NCBI GenBank assembly: GCA_012861695.1
Contig: JAAOOA010000026.1
Location: 18,030,501-18,094,500 of the forward strand
DNA: 64,000 nt
Source: Trematomus loennbergii
Taxonomy: Eukaryota; Chordata; Actinopteri; Perciformes; Nototheniidae
Direction of reading: 5' to 3'
Numbering within the stretch: position 1 is the stretch's first letter; every line of letters starts with the position of its first letter. This document shows, piece after piece, positions 1 through 13,100 of this stretch. The position numbers were made by a program, and so were the translations under genes. The notes under the pieces were generated by a model. That model saw only the letters and a list, made by a program, of their open reading frames with translations. It searched no databases and was not told the origin of the DNA.

Positions 1-3000
1 GGAAAGCGCCAAGGCCTGATATGCACATGCCAATGAATCCAATAGGAGGGCTACCCACACACACACGGAGAACTACACATTGTCACACACACGGTATCAC
101 GCACACACACAGGAACGCAGGAATAGAACACTTTCGAGATGGTAAATCAGAATGCCAGCGTTGAACTTCAATTTCATTTCACGCCGTTGTTGTGGAGTTG
201 GATCGTAACTTACAGCTGGTTACTCACACAAGCACACACTTTAAACACACACATGCCGAGTGAAGTCACAGATGCAGAATGATAGAGCCACACTCTCCGA
301 CATCTGAGTGTCAGATATATTCTATAAATTGAAACGCATACATGCACACACAGGCTCACACAGATGGTCCACCATAATCAAAATTCATCTGTTTTCTAAT
401 GTAGTTGAGATGATATGTGTGTGTGTGTGTGAGGGGTTGTGTGGATGCTAGATATGTCTCTGAATATATCTGAGTCTGAGACTGTTTGAGTTTAATATGC
501 ACTGATGTTGACAGTGCAGAAGTCCCTGTTAGGAAAACGTGCTGTGAATGTTAATGAAGAAATTGAAACAACCTTTATTTATTGCAGACGGATATTTGTC
601 AGAGCGTAAAACAGTGGTTGGCCATGTTATTTTCCAATAGCCAATACTGATATTTAGAAGCAGGTTAGCCAATGCCAGATATATAGCATGTATTTTGTTA
701 TAATTGTTGTGTATTTTCTTCTTTTGTTTCTTTGCCCATTACAAGAACAGATCCTATGAGAGTATTCTGTGGCTCTACTTATGGGGTTTAATCCACTTTT
801 TTCGTATTCTCATTGGACATTTTGAGGAGGAGGACATTAAGTCACTACAAAAATGTACTTGCAGTCCTGTAAGCCTTAACCTAGTCTCCTTCTCTGAGTC
901 AATATCCTCACTTCATGAGCAGAGGTTTGATGCGTCTGCAATAGAAAGACAAAACGATGTGGTGCCCGATGGCTCTTGATGTTTGAACAAGTAATTCCAG
1001 CAGTGTTTAATCAAATCAAACAGTGGGGCCACTTTTTCTGACAAATATCCTCTCTGACACTCAGCAACCATCATTTGATCTTAATTTACCTTTCTGGTTG
1101 AATTACGGTTAATTAAGGTGCAAAAAAGAAAGATGTTCTTTTAGGATTGTCCTTCCGTCACGTAAAGCAAACAACACTTTGGCTCTTTTCTGTACCTCAC
1201 AGAATGTCTCTTTGTTCTTTTATAAAAGGGGCAAACTCACTCTTTGGCTATTTGGAGTGCCTTCCAACCCATAGATGGAAGGAAATGAGACAGCACAAGC
1301 CCTTTTTTTCTTGGTTACCTTGGTCAAATAACATGGAATTCAATAGGCTATTCAGATTGGCTCCCTTTCTTGTCACATGCTGGATTATTAGAATATACCA
1401 CCCCTTTTGAATATCTCCACCCAAGGTTTTGAAAACGACCCATGCTATTTTTCTTGCAAGCCAATCAGAGCCGAGCCTTAAAGAGACAGGCACTAGAACG
1501 GGGCCTTTGACACAGAGTGTAAATACAGGTATATTCAGATGGACACTATGGGAAAAATAATGTGATTTTTGAACATAAAAAGCATGTAATCAAGTTATAG
1601 TGGAAATCCAAACTACATGTATGAGCCTGGTAAATTAGCAGTTGTCACCTTTAAGTTCCCCTTCAAACTACCATTGTGACCTTTTCCTGTCCTTGTCAGT
1701 TTGTTTTTCCTTCTTTTTTCACTTCTTTACTAGACATTGTATTTTCTTGACCTCCACTGTTATGTTGAACACGCATGGACTACGAATCTGAACAAACAAC
1801 ATTTCTTATTCTAAGTTTATGAGTTATGCTTGCTCATTTTTGTATGGCAATATGTTTATTAAGGCATAATCCGAGTGTGTGCACATATTTGTGATTGCCA
1901 TTGTGTTTATACAATTATAAACACGAAACTGCACATATTCCCATGAGTGTGTATGTGCACTTATGTATTGTGGACTTCGATATGTATGAGCAGTCTTATG
2001 TGTTTTCATCACTCATGTCAGTTTAGTAAACAGCCCACGGAGCCATACATGCAGTTCACCGCCTGTGGGTTTGTGTGAATATGTGAACTGTGCTTGTAAT
2101 GTCCTGCAGGTCTTAACAGCAGTGACCTCACAACATGACCTCCCTATGCTAATGTTCTGCTCTGGTAAACACCACAGGGCTCCATAAGAACTTCAACACA
2201 CTCGGTGCCCTGCAGAATCCTACTATGAATAAAACGTTGAACCTCCATGTAATGGCAAGCGAATAGTTGCATCTCACTGCTAACCCCTGGAGCCCCAGTG
2301 TTCCATATTATTTATCTAAGCCATAAAACAACTGGATACCACATACAAATATTCCAAACCAAAACATTTACCCAAGTTTCATTCATACATTTCGGATATG
2401 ACATATTTGATATTTGATCTAAACCTGAAAACATGCAGAAAATGCCAGGCTATGTCCCCCCCTCTATCTCCCCATTTCAACATTGTATCTCCAATAAAGG
2501 CAACACATAGGAAGATCTGCTTCAGAAACCATTGAGCCTTCTGAAATATCTACTTAATGAAAATAATTGTTCACTACTTAGAATACAAAATGAATGTAAT
2601 GTAATGTAATTAAGCTACCTTTCAAACCAGTCTAATACTCTGAAAGTCACATAAGAAAACGTTCAGTTGCAGCGATATCTATCGTCCTCAATTCTGTTTT
2701 CAATCCTTTTTTGTTTCACTCATGAATCGTTATTTGTATCATTGATGTAACTCACTTGATTTAACCTCCACAAAGTGCTTAAACCTTTGTGAAAATAACT
2801 CCAAATATCTGATCTGCTCTGCCTCTAGGAGAATTATAAACAGTTAAATCATGAAGGCCCTGTCAGTCGGCATCAACATTAATAAAGAGAATAATGAGTA
2901 CAAATAGTGAAATGTTAGCTTTGTGAAGGACATAGATGATTTTCATTCTCGTTGGCCAGTGAATAACAGTGTTCCAGCGCTGCTTAAAATGCCCTGTCTA

Positions 3001-5670
3001 TTACCAAGAGATCGATAGCACTTGAGCTGAATGTCATTATGGTTATTAGGCCTGCTAGTCTGTATGCTGATGAGGCATGAGGACATTATGCAGGCTGCTG
3101 CGAGAGCCTGTGCATACGTGTGTGAGTACATGAGTATCCTCATAAGTGTAGCTGCTTGTGTTCCCATTGTTGCTGTGAGGTGTATAATGCAAGTGTGTGC
3201 AGAATGCTCAAGATCAGCGATTTACCCCCGATGAAGGCTGAAGCTTCGGAGGTGAGAGTACTATGGAGTGTGGAGAGGAAAACAGAGAGAAGGACAACAA
3301 GATAGGGGAAAAGTAGACAGTGAAAATAGTTTACTGAATAAGCTATGGGTGCAACATGCATCAATAAATAGCTGTTTATAAAGTTTGTTTGTCAGTTTTA
3401 GGCATGGTTGGGTCCATATTCGTGAGTATTTCGATGGGCAGTGTCTTGCAGCAATATTTGTTTCCATGCTAAACAGCAGTATATTATGATTATTTATAAT
3501 AGCCACATTTCAGACAGTGTGAAACAGGCACAATGTGAGAGGAGGGTTAACTCTAAACCCGAAAGGAGAAATAAAAGAAGAAGTTCAAGGTAGAGGACAG
3601 AAAGGAAACACAGTGAGAGGGAGAAGGAGCAAAGGCTACAGAGAAGAATGGGTATTGGAAAGGACTGAGGTTTAGAGAGAGTGATGCAACCTGAGCAGAT
3701 AAGGACGACAGGATGTGGCGGCAGAAGAGAGAAGGTCAAAGAATCAAGGACATCCACGGGAAAAAGCTACATAAAGGTCATTTCAGCAACATATTCGAAG
3801 GGGCATGCTCCTACCTACAGAAAATACCATAGTTTCCCTTTCCTAAGACAACCTAATGCCACTGAAGGCAGTGAGAGGAATATTAAGCCAGGGACCTTTT
3901 CAAATGTAATATATGTTTTTAATAATACGGTCTCTCCCTTCGATAAGTAAGTAGATTTCATAACTAAAGAATACCCCATAGAATAATGATGTTCTCAGAA
4001 ACTCCAGTATAATGCGGGAAGAGTTTCTCCTCTCTCTACTTAGTTGTCACATAAAGCAAGTGCACCAGCAGCATCATCATCATCAAAGCTAACATCAAAG
4101 TCAGAAACTTTATTTTTTTCTTTTAACCAAGATGCAAATAAGTTTTTATGTAAATAAAGTCACACATCCGTTCAAAGTGACTCAACAGAGGGGGAGATCA
4201 AAGGAAATTGGCATTTCTTGCCACCACCATGCATATGCACGCACATTATTTGGACTCGGTGAAATGGGGTGAGCAGGCATGCAGAACAAACTGGGATGGA
4301 CAGACAGAACAAAAGACAAAAAAAAATATAGACCCCATGAATAAAAGACGAGAGCGAAGGGGAAGTGGGGGGGGGGGATGAGCGACAGATAGAGAGGAAG
4401 ATAGAGCGAACAAACAGTGTCAGGTTAATGTTAATGGGGACAGGGATCTTGTGCTATTAATAATAAATGGCTCCGTTATGGGACATGAAATATACATGAA
4501 ACACTACGTTAGACATCTGTATCAGCTGTGTTACATCCAGAGGAGGAAGCTAGCTCGGGTGGAAAACAGCAAAACGAGAGGCATTGTAGTGGGAATGAAA
4601 AGAGGGAGGCGAAACACGAACAAAAGAAAAAGACAGGGAGTGAGACATCACACTAAGACAAGGATCTTGACAGTATCTGATTCCTGGGCACTTTTTTTTT
4701 CTTCATAGACGAGAGCTTTTTCCAAAGATGGGGATCAATATTTCATTGTTGTCTCTTGTTGTGCTGCTGATCCTCAGTGTTTAAGTGTTAATCTGAGGTC
4801 TACACTTTGTGTGTCCCCGTGGGACTTGTAAACAGAGCAGGGCTACTAACCCCAGTGTCTTGGCTAAAACCCCAATCAGGCTCGCATATATCCCTTAACC
4901 CCCAGGGTCACGGTCCACACAACTTTAGTGACCCCAGGGACCAAAGCCGTGTTGGCAGCCAGGTCGTTCATTTAAGGATAAAAGCAACACGGGTAACAGA
5001 AGTCAGAGAGGAGAGACACTATAGCGGAAACTCTCCAGTTTTAAAAGAAAAAATAGCATTTTTCTCAATGCCTCTTCTCTTTGTCTCTGGTGAAACTAAA
5101 TCTGGCTCACTGCATGGAGGAAAGACATGTGTTCTTTTCCCATTCTGTGCTCAGCATTAAATAGTGATTTCTGAACTCTTTGGTATTTATGAATGCTGTT
5201 TTCATACACAGTTTGTGGCTCTAGCTACCAAAAGTAATGCAATGTTATTCATCCAGAATGACCCAAAAAACAAGTAGTAACTTATCGAAAGATATCAAAC
5301 TAAATGTTATAAGAGGTTATTGTATTTAATGAACTGTACAACAAGTGTTACAATGTATCCATTGGTCCTTCACTGCAACTACAAATCTGTGGTTAGGGTT
5401 AGCAATGTACATAAGTAGAGAGTAATATATAGCCACAACTAATTTGGTTGACTTAAAGATATTAAATCCATACATGTAATATCCTTGGCCAGTTATTCAA
5501 TCTGGTGAAAACTATCATCAAATATTACAGTCATACACAATTTTCCTTTTTTTGTTGCTAGGGACTAGTATGAGTGTCACCTTGGGAAGTCCCTTGACAG
5601 AATATCGTGCTTGTTGAACATGCCGATATAATCATATATGTCTCCATTTTGACGGACCATCATTACATTA
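1..5670. other. Non-coding, presumed upstream intron
   Basis: I recognise no exon, RNA gene or transposon with clear ends. The first 400 bases hold many short broken CACACA runs and a (GT) run at 417-431. A short (ATGTA)-type run is near 2590-2610. Purine-rich stretches lie at about 3240-3680 and 4300-4420, the second with a run of G. All ORFs here are short and have no recognisable domain. The CNTFR signal-peptide exon was not identified and probably lies further upstream. Confidence 0.6.
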
Positions 5671-5695
5671 AATCTCTGCCTCTTTGTGTCTCCAG
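5671..5695 (+). other. Splice acceptor of the CNTFR Ig exon
   Basis: A pyrimidine-rich run ends in CTCCAG at 5690-5695, immediately before the reading frame that carries the Ig domain. The exon opens with the last two bases of a split codon, so the upstream intron is phase 1, which is typical of extracellular module exons. Confidence 0.8.
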
Positions 5696-5929
5696 TTGCG
5701 AGGAACCAGTATGAGCGAATGGGCAATGATGTCACCATGCAGTGTGGCTCCCTGGACAACGACGCGTCAGTGTCATGGAAGGTGAACGGGACGGACGTGA
5801 AGGCCCAGCACCACCTCGAGGGTCCCAGACTGATGCTGACCGAGGTGGACCTGGGACACAACGGCCTCTACAGCTGCTTCCAGAACCCGCACGGAGAGAG
5901 GCGCGACACCATCTACCTCCACACCGGCA
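5696..5929 (+). CDS. cntfr: Internal exon, Ig-like C2 domain of CNTF receptor alpha (CNTFR)
   Basis: CNTFR is the GPI-anchored ligand-binding subunit of the ciliary neurotrophic factor receptor and signals through gp130 and LIFR at the neuronal surface. The exon carries 77 whole codons plus two split codons, covering one Ig-like domain. Numbering from Ala1 (codon 5698), the fold's landmarks are Cys16, Trp27 and Cys60. Cys60 sits in the usual D-x-G/N-x-Y-x-C context (DLGHNGLYSC). An N-glycosylation sequon NGT is at 30-32. The blocks YERMGNDVT, WKVNGTD and LGHNGLY match what I recall of the vertebrate CNTFR Ig domain and fit less well with IL11RA or IL6R. The exon is flanked by phase-1 introns and is more GC-rich than its surroundings. 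It is an exon of a larger gene, so it has no start or stop codon. The main uncertainty is which paralogue it belongs to. Confidence 0.88.
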
Positions 5930-5935
5930 GTAAGT
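5930..5935 (+). other. Splice donor of the CNTFR Ig exon
   Basis: The sequence GCA|GTAAGT gives a consensus donor directly after the HTG codons. Cutting here leaves one base of the next codon (phase 1), matching the acceptor phase. Read-through would meet an in-frame TAG shortly after (S-K-stop), which supports splicing here. Confidence 0.85.
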
Positions 5936-6424
5936 AGCCAGACAATGGCCCGCCGAGCGTTATTACAAATAAGATGTGATGAATCTTTAATCATCCCAAG
6001 GGGGAACTGGGTTATTGCAGCAGTAAAAAGAGTGAGCGGAATATAAATGAGAAGTGTGGTGCAACTGACCGTGATGCAGTAACTTCAAAAGACAAATGTT
6101 CATTTATAATCATGAAGCAAATGGAAAAAAATACACAAAAATAAACGGGACTAGCAACTACAGCTGTTGTGATTATGCACTCTGCCTTTTTATTGTTCAT
6201 GATTATGTTATGGCTTTCTTGTTGGCGGTTCTCTTCAAGTTACTTTCTTACTTATGGTATTGCTTCAGGCTGCTGACTGAATCCGGAGTGGTTCTAGATG
6301 TTCACTGTGTCAATAATACATGTGCTAACTGGCTTGATCTGCTTGTAGTTGTTGGGCTTCCTGGTTTAAGAGACAGGGGGCTTGTGATTGGCTGCAAGGT
6401 GAAAGGAAGATGACCAAATCACTG
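5936..6424. other. Intron start, nothing recognised
   Basis: Non-coding sequence follows the splice donor. I see no repeat boundaries, exon or regulatory motif that I can support. Confidence 0.55.
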
Positions 6425-6760
6425 TCTTTAAGAGTGACCAGAAATGAAAAGTGACATTAAAAGTGACATTAAGAAATAAAAACTGACCTTTAAAGTAAGA
6501 TTATGAAATAAAAGGGACATTATTCATTATTGAATAAAAAAAAGGGACAGTTAAAGAGAGATTATGAAAAAGTGACGTAAAAAGTTAGATTTCAATATAA
6601 AAAGTGACCTTATTAAAAGTGAAGTTATCAAATAAAAAAGTGACATTAAAAGTGAGACTAGAAAAAATAAAGCTGACAGAAAATCCAGTATACGTATTAT
6701 TAAGGAAATATGCTGTTATGAAACTAAAAAAGAGACCTTCGAAAAGGGCATTTCATATAA
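6425..6760. repeat. Degenerate tandem repeat, AAAAGTGACATTA-type
   Basis: Variants of AAAAGTGACATTA and GATTATGAAATAAA recur many times at irregular spacing, for example near 6450, 6465, 6500, 6560, 6605, 6640 and 6660. The units have diverged and vary in length, so this is an old, decayed minisatellite-like array. It has no coding potential. Confidence 0.65.
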
Positions 6761-8764
6761 TTAAATAAATACAGTTATTAATTCTAATAACAATGCTGTT
6801 TAAAATAACCTTTGCAATAAGTAGGATAATAAACATTTCAAGTTCAAGCTTTGAGTTTAAATTATTTCTATTTCTATTTTTATCCTTTATTATTTTAAAC
6901 AATTTATTCATTTATATAATTTATTTCATATTTATTCATGTAATGTTGAATTATGGAATCCATACACATCTGCATAATGTGGTCACTTGCACAGTAAAAA
7001 CCCTTCAGCCAAATTACTATTTTCTATAGCCAGTAATACTATTAGAAGGGCTGAATATACAACTTGAATTCAGATACATAATCAGAATTCCTTTATATAA
7101 TAAAATACTATTATATACAAAGACATTCACATAGTATTTACAATAAAAAAAAGATCACAATCTACATAAGTCCACATTGAAGTAGGAGTTGTGAATTGTG
7201 ATGATATCAGTCCTTACAGTACGAGCCGCTGAAAGTCTCAAATGATTAGTTATTAAAATGGCATTTGGTCATTTTGCAGTTATGGCTGTGCATTCTAATA
7301 ATCAGACAAAAAGCTAAATGAGAGTCAATTTAACGGCATGTCACAGCGGGCTGTGTCCTTTGAGATCCATTATTCTGATATGAAGGTTTAATATACCGGG
7401 CATGTGCATAATAATGGTTTTGACATACGATAGGATTGCATTTGACAAGCAACCCGGAGCATAATTGGAATACAATGACCTATGTTAAACATGGTATTAA
7501 GCAAAAAACCATGCTGGGATTTACAATTTAAATGGCAAATCAACACAATAATAAAACGTTCAGATATAATAATCTTCTAGTCATTGTTTAGTAAATTGTA
7601 CGCTTACATTTCTCAACAAAAAATAGATATTCTAATGTTTCAATACCTGAAAGACAAAAGGTACATACATCTTATCAACGGTATATCCGTGGAGGAGGAG
7701 AGACTGCGATATCAGCGCATACTGTATCTAAAGCGCCATAAACGAGAGCAGTGACAGGAAGTAGCTGCATATTGGCACATGAGCAGAACAAATTGGGTTT
7801 CTGGTACGGATTGGGCAGCGACAGCAGGTTGAAATACATACATTGTATATTGTAGCAGAAAAACATGGATATACTTCTACTTCCTCACACACGTTCTATG
7901 TCCCTCTATGTGTGTCTGTTGCTAATATAAGCAATAGATAATATTTTTTATTTAATTTCCACGGCAATCATGCTGCAGCTGCTAGCTGGCGAGCAAGTTA
8001 AAATAGATCTTTGGCAACAGTCACTGCAGACCACTTCAAAACAGTGCCAGAAGTGACACTTTGTGATACACTGCAGGAGAAAGAAAATCATCCCTCCATA
8101 TGGCATTGAAAAGCCAGAGCCCATACCATATTTCTTATTTTTGTCCCTGTATTAAATCCACCTCAGGTCTATGTCAGGGAAAGGTAGATTGGTTTACCTG
8201 AGCTGAGTCCAAATGATACCACAGTAAATAGAAAGGAAACTCAAAAAAACAAAGCTGCAGACGGACAAAGTGAATGATTTCCACCCGTCAACAGAAGCGA
8301 TAGAACGCCAAGCCCACCACCCATCAAGGTTCATTCCCATGCAAATGTTTGATGAATGAGACTGCATGGTAGTGTGACAGTTTGCTTAATCATAGATTGC
8401 CAATGATGAATTACTGAATGCTGAAATAATACTGAATTAATGAGAGTTTTATGTTATGCTAGATTATGTCAGCAGGGTGAATGATGCAATGCATAAACCG
8501 AGCAGAATGCATGTGTGTGAGAGAGATAGAGAGATGCATATACTTTGTGTGTATGAGCTCGTGCATATGTTCAGCAATGGTCATTTCCTTCAAAAACGCA
8601 CAAAATAACCTTCCCATACAATTTAACTGCATATCGATTGCATAACGAGGGATATACATTTCTCCTACAGTATATTACAGTTCATTTCAAAACAGGTAGT
8701 TGTAAATACAAAAGTAAAACACCAAGACTCATAGGTAAAGTTTAGAAAAAAAGCATGGTTTTGC
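6761..8764. other. AT-rich intronic sequence, nothing recognised
   Basis: AT-rich, with many short TTTATT/ATAATT runs around 6840-7130. No exon, RNA gene or transposon end was identified. Confidence 0.5.
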
Positions 8765-9115
8765 TTAAAGGGGACCTATCATGCAAAATGCACTTTTGTA
8801 CGTCTTGTATACATGAATATGTGTCCCATAGTGTTCCAGGGAACTCACCAAGTGTCAGAAAACACAACCCTCTCTATTTTCCTCCATACCCAAATCTCTA
8901 AAAAAGGGGCTGCAACGGATCTGATAAAAACTGATCCAGATTCGAACACGTTACTGACGTCAGGACAGTGGCGCTACGGCTATTGGACCAACTCCACCAA
9001 TCAGGAGGAGACAGCCACGGCCATTGCCGTTCGAAAGCGCTGGAGATGCTGTAGTACATATGCCAGGCCTGTAGATGGTGCTGTTCTCACAGAATCTGCC
9101 CTTGCAAAACAGAGC
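8765..9115 (+). mobile_element. TTAA-ended interspersed repeat, 5' part only
   Basis: The segment begins TTAAAGGGGACCTATCATGC, the start of an interspersed repeat I recognise as widespread in teleost genomes. It continues with the GC-richer body containing ATTGGACCAACTCC and CCAATCAGGAGG. A TTAA at the very end suggests a piggyBac-type target, but I could not find the mirror-image end (GGTCCCCTTTAA), so the copy appears truncated on its right side. The ORF at 8813-9118 lies inside the repeat and is not a gene. The family assignment is from memory. Confidence 0.6.
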
Positions 9116-9537
9116 TAAAAAATGTCAAATTGAGTACAGTAAGTCATCATAGACTTCAAGGTTTAAAGTCCAGTGTTGTGAATCAGTTACCTAAGCACAT
9201 TAAAATATAAGACAAAAGAAACAAAAACACTTGTGATTGAAATGAAAGATGATATTGTCGTGCAACAGTGTAAGAGACAGAACACCTGGATGAGTTAAAG
9301 ATGGAGCTTGTGCCTTAAGACTGAGACAATTTCACAGATGTTAAAAACTTCAGTCACACAAAGCAAACATTTACTTGACAATGTGACACTAGACATTTGG
9401 ACCATCATGTCATACTTGTGTAAGTGATCCTTAACCGAGGTTCATACTATTAAGAATGATTCAGCACTGATAACAGAAAGACAGAATAAGGATTATCCTA
9501 TATGAACGGATCATTACATAAACAGTAACGCAGTCAT
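9116..9537. other. Intronic sequence, nothing recognised
   Basis: AT-rich single-copy-looking sequence between two repeats. No exon or RNA gene seen. Confidence 0.5.
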
Positions 9538-10172
9538 TCGTCGTAAAATGTTTGTGTTATGACAAAATCAATCATAGTCTAGGAATAATTATGTTTTCCT
9601 CAAGCCTAATAAACAATGCAATCTCCTTGTATAGGAATGTGATTTATAGTTTCAGTCGTCATTTTTATAACCAACCAAACCATCCCGGTTCTCGTCCAAT
9701 AACTCATTCTGCAGACTCTTAAAAATAAATCGTGTTTTTACTTTGTCAAAAAAACATAGTGTAGGACAACTTGTGTTTTTCTCGAAGCGTATTGGACAAT
9801 GCAGTTTCCTTGAATGTTAATGTATAGTGTAGTTTTATAAGACCATTATTTTCCAAATGCGAGACTTATAATAACGGCGTATTTGTGTCACGCCCGAAAT
9901 CCAATATAGATCAGGACAACGTGTGTTTTTCTTGAACGTATTTGACAAAGCAATTTCCTTAAACTTGAATGTAAATTATAGTTTCCCGCAGACAGTTTTC
10001 TAACCCCCAAAACCTACATTTCTCCATTTGTTTTCTTTTTAACATATATGTGTTTTGTCAAAACCAAACATAGTCTTGGACAGCTTGTGTTTTTCTTGAC
10101 GCGTATCGCACAATGCAGTGTCCTTGTTTACCAATGTGATCTATCGTTTTAGGACACCAGGCTACTCAAACA
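9538..10172. repeat. Four diverged tandem units of about 150-183 bp
   Basis: Four successive blocks share the same order of elements: a TTTGT-CAAAA stretch, then CATAGTCTAGGA or a variant, then TTGTGTTTTTCTTGA, then ACAATGCAGTTTCCTTG. The AATGCA-type marker falls at 9615, 9798, 9947 (as AAAGCA) and 10112, giving spacings of 183, 149 and 165 bp. Substitutions and indels separate every pair, so the array is old. Unit boundaries are approximate. Origin unknown; no ORF spans it. Confidence 0.75.
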
Positions 10173-13100
10173 GTGAGTCTGAATGTGTGTGTGTTGGAGA
10201 CAAATATATTCACAGTGTAAGCATTCTTCAGGGGTCAATCAGAAGTTTGTCAGAACGACACCTTCGCGGCCCAGCCTGGCAGCGCGTGTAATTGTCTTGA
10301 CATCAGTTGGTGATTTCATGACCAAAGCACGCACTGGGGCAACATCAACTTTTATTCTGCATTTAAACTACAGATGTATCCCTCTTTGTCTCTCCGTATC
10401 ACAATCTGCCTTTTCTTTTTGATCCGTCATCACCTCCCCACTGTATCCGGCTATTTCCGTCTCTTGTTTTTTTGTCTTCCCTCTCTATTTTTATCTGCTT
10501 CTTCATTATGTTAACTGTCACCCACAAAACGTTAAAGTGTCTTGCACATACAGCGATAACGACATCATGACAGGCTACACTTGTTGTGATTAGCATCATG
10601 ATGATAGTTTGATTTTATGCGGTGTTTATTGCGTTCACCCGGGGCTTGTTATGTTTTACACGGATAGAAGTGTTATCAGGAGAACAGCAAAGAGCCATCT
10701 GTCTACGCCTTATTTCATTTCTCCCCTTCACCCCTTTGTCTCTTTGTACCTCAAACTTTGTTATAATGTCATTTTTGTTACTCTTGTCTCTTGTTCCCTC
10801 TATATATAGCCTTTATGATTTCCCTTTTGGGTCTTTTCATATATCCATTCATTCTTTATGTCCTGCCCTTGCCTGTCTCTCTGTATCATCTGTCCGTCTC
10901 ACTTGTTCTGCCTCTTTGTTTGGGCTTGCAGTTTATGGCGGCATATGTTAGCTGTGTGTTTACACTGGTTTGCATTAAGAACAGAGAACGTCATACAATG
11001 ACCCCGAACCAGTTTGTGTGTATGTGTGCTTGCACCACCTTCGCATCAGTTTCATTGGGCTTTTTGTGATCTATTTCCAAGAGTGTGTCATCACAATGTC
11101 AGCAAGAAAAGCTTGTAAGTTAACTTGTATTCTCATGTGAAGGTTGAGCGCCGCTGTGAAGTCTGTTTCTCAATTATTTCAACATATACGCAGGGTGTTT
11201 ATATTCTGTCTGTCACTTCGGATACATTCAAAGCTACGGTGCCTTTAAGAAACTCCAGAAATTCAAATGACATTGGATTTTGTGTTTGTCTATGCTCACG
11301 GTTAGAAGCGAGGACTTGCATGCCGATGCACACACATGGCAGGATGTTGACGCTCTATGGTGTTTAAAAGAAGGTCAATACCCATCTGTAAGCAAACACT
11401 GTGGGACACGCACAATAAACACAGACACACACCAGCACACCCTCGTATCACAGAACTGGATGACATCTTTAGACACTATATGCTAAAAGAGAAGTGATTT
11501 ATAACAATAGATAGACAGTGATTCAGGAGAAATGAAATAGCATGGACGGTAAAAGTTCATTATAATTTAATAAGCAAGAGGTCATAAGCGGGTATGCTCT
11601 TTGGTGAAATACAACATCCTTTTCCTTTCCTGTCACAAAGGGAATTTATGGCAGTCTTGCCCTTTTTCTGGCTTTGTCCAGTCTTCTGTGTATTGCTGTC
11701 TTCAATGGCCGTCAGCTAAACAATTTATAGCGTCACAACATGGGCCCGTTATTCAGCCTCCCAGCTAACACAACATGAACTGCAGTGGGTCATATATCCA
11801 GCCAGTCACCCTGTTGACATGTCACACAGTCAGTGTGCAAGACACATAGCCTGCCAGTAAACACTTAGCAGACCTGAAGCAATTGTACCAGGACAAGTAG
11901 AAGATAGTTTAAACACAGAGTTAGGACGTAATTGAACAACATTACTTTTCTGACATGTCTCAATGACAAAGAATCCATTGAGAGAACATTGGTTAACGCC
12001 GGACGAAATTCTTTATAAATTGAAGCAAAAAGGCACAAAGAAAAGAGCCCAAAGAAAAAGTATAACACTTGCATAACTGGTGCAATACAATCCAAGTCAC
12101 AATTATCCGGTCGAATGCTCAATGTTTCCCAAACACATGCATTTTTGCCAAACACTTCGGCATAAACAGTCTGTGTGAGTCAGGACAATCCAAATGTTTT
12201 GATAAAGTTCGGCTGTTGTTTAGTTCCGCATCACATTTGGATTTGTTTATGGATTCTTTGTTCGTCTTGGAGGCATGCAAGTTATTGATATTCAAAGTGT
12301 ATATTTTGCCGGTCGTTTTTAACAACTCACACTTTCTCCGATGTCCTTTGTTAATAACTGTCAACACAAGTGACGTTAGACGGAAAAGCGTTGAATCATA
12401 TGGTATCTATATTGCTTGTTAGCATACATCGCTTCCTTTATTTATATACACATCCCATCCTTAGAGCCCATTAGCCAGTCACTCATCCTGCGAGCTGAAC
12501 AATATTCAGTTTTTCCCCCAAAGTCTTGACCGATAATTCAAAGGACAAACGGGGCACTCTACACAGATCACTCCCATCACTGTAATGACCAGATTTTCGA
12601 CATCTATAATGAAGAAAAAAATGTATACTGTAAGCAAGAATGGCGTCTGAATTTATACCATAAAGCATCACATAAGAGATGGCTTCTTCCTCTAAGTTTG
12701 GCATTGATTCATCCTTGTAAACAAATCCAGCCTGAGCCGCTCTCAGATCACAGCGGTGCCATTATGTAAACTCTGCTGCAGCGAAGACTCTTTTTCTTAA
12801 CGCTACAAATGATAACAGAAGTCTTAACCGCCAATGTTGTGGCTAAGAGTTGGGCTTCGAGAACTAGTCCATTTGGCTTTTGTCAAGGTGTGTTTGCATG
12901 TGGTTAGCACAGAAAACCCTCAGAAAATAAACCTCACTGAGAAGGTCAAACATCCAACAAGATCTCATTTTCTTTCTTGTTAGGACTTCTTCAGTATTGC
13001 TCTCTTGACAAAGAAGCAAGACAAACTATCAGACATAAACTGCTATGCAATACAGTAAGCAGTACCAGCATTATAGATATACGGCATGTTGTCTCACTTC

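Noticed and set aside
5742..5933. Alternative-frame ORFs across the CNTFR exon on both strands
   Set aside because: They overlap a well-supported Ig-domain frame with correct splice sites, and arise from the GC-rich exon.
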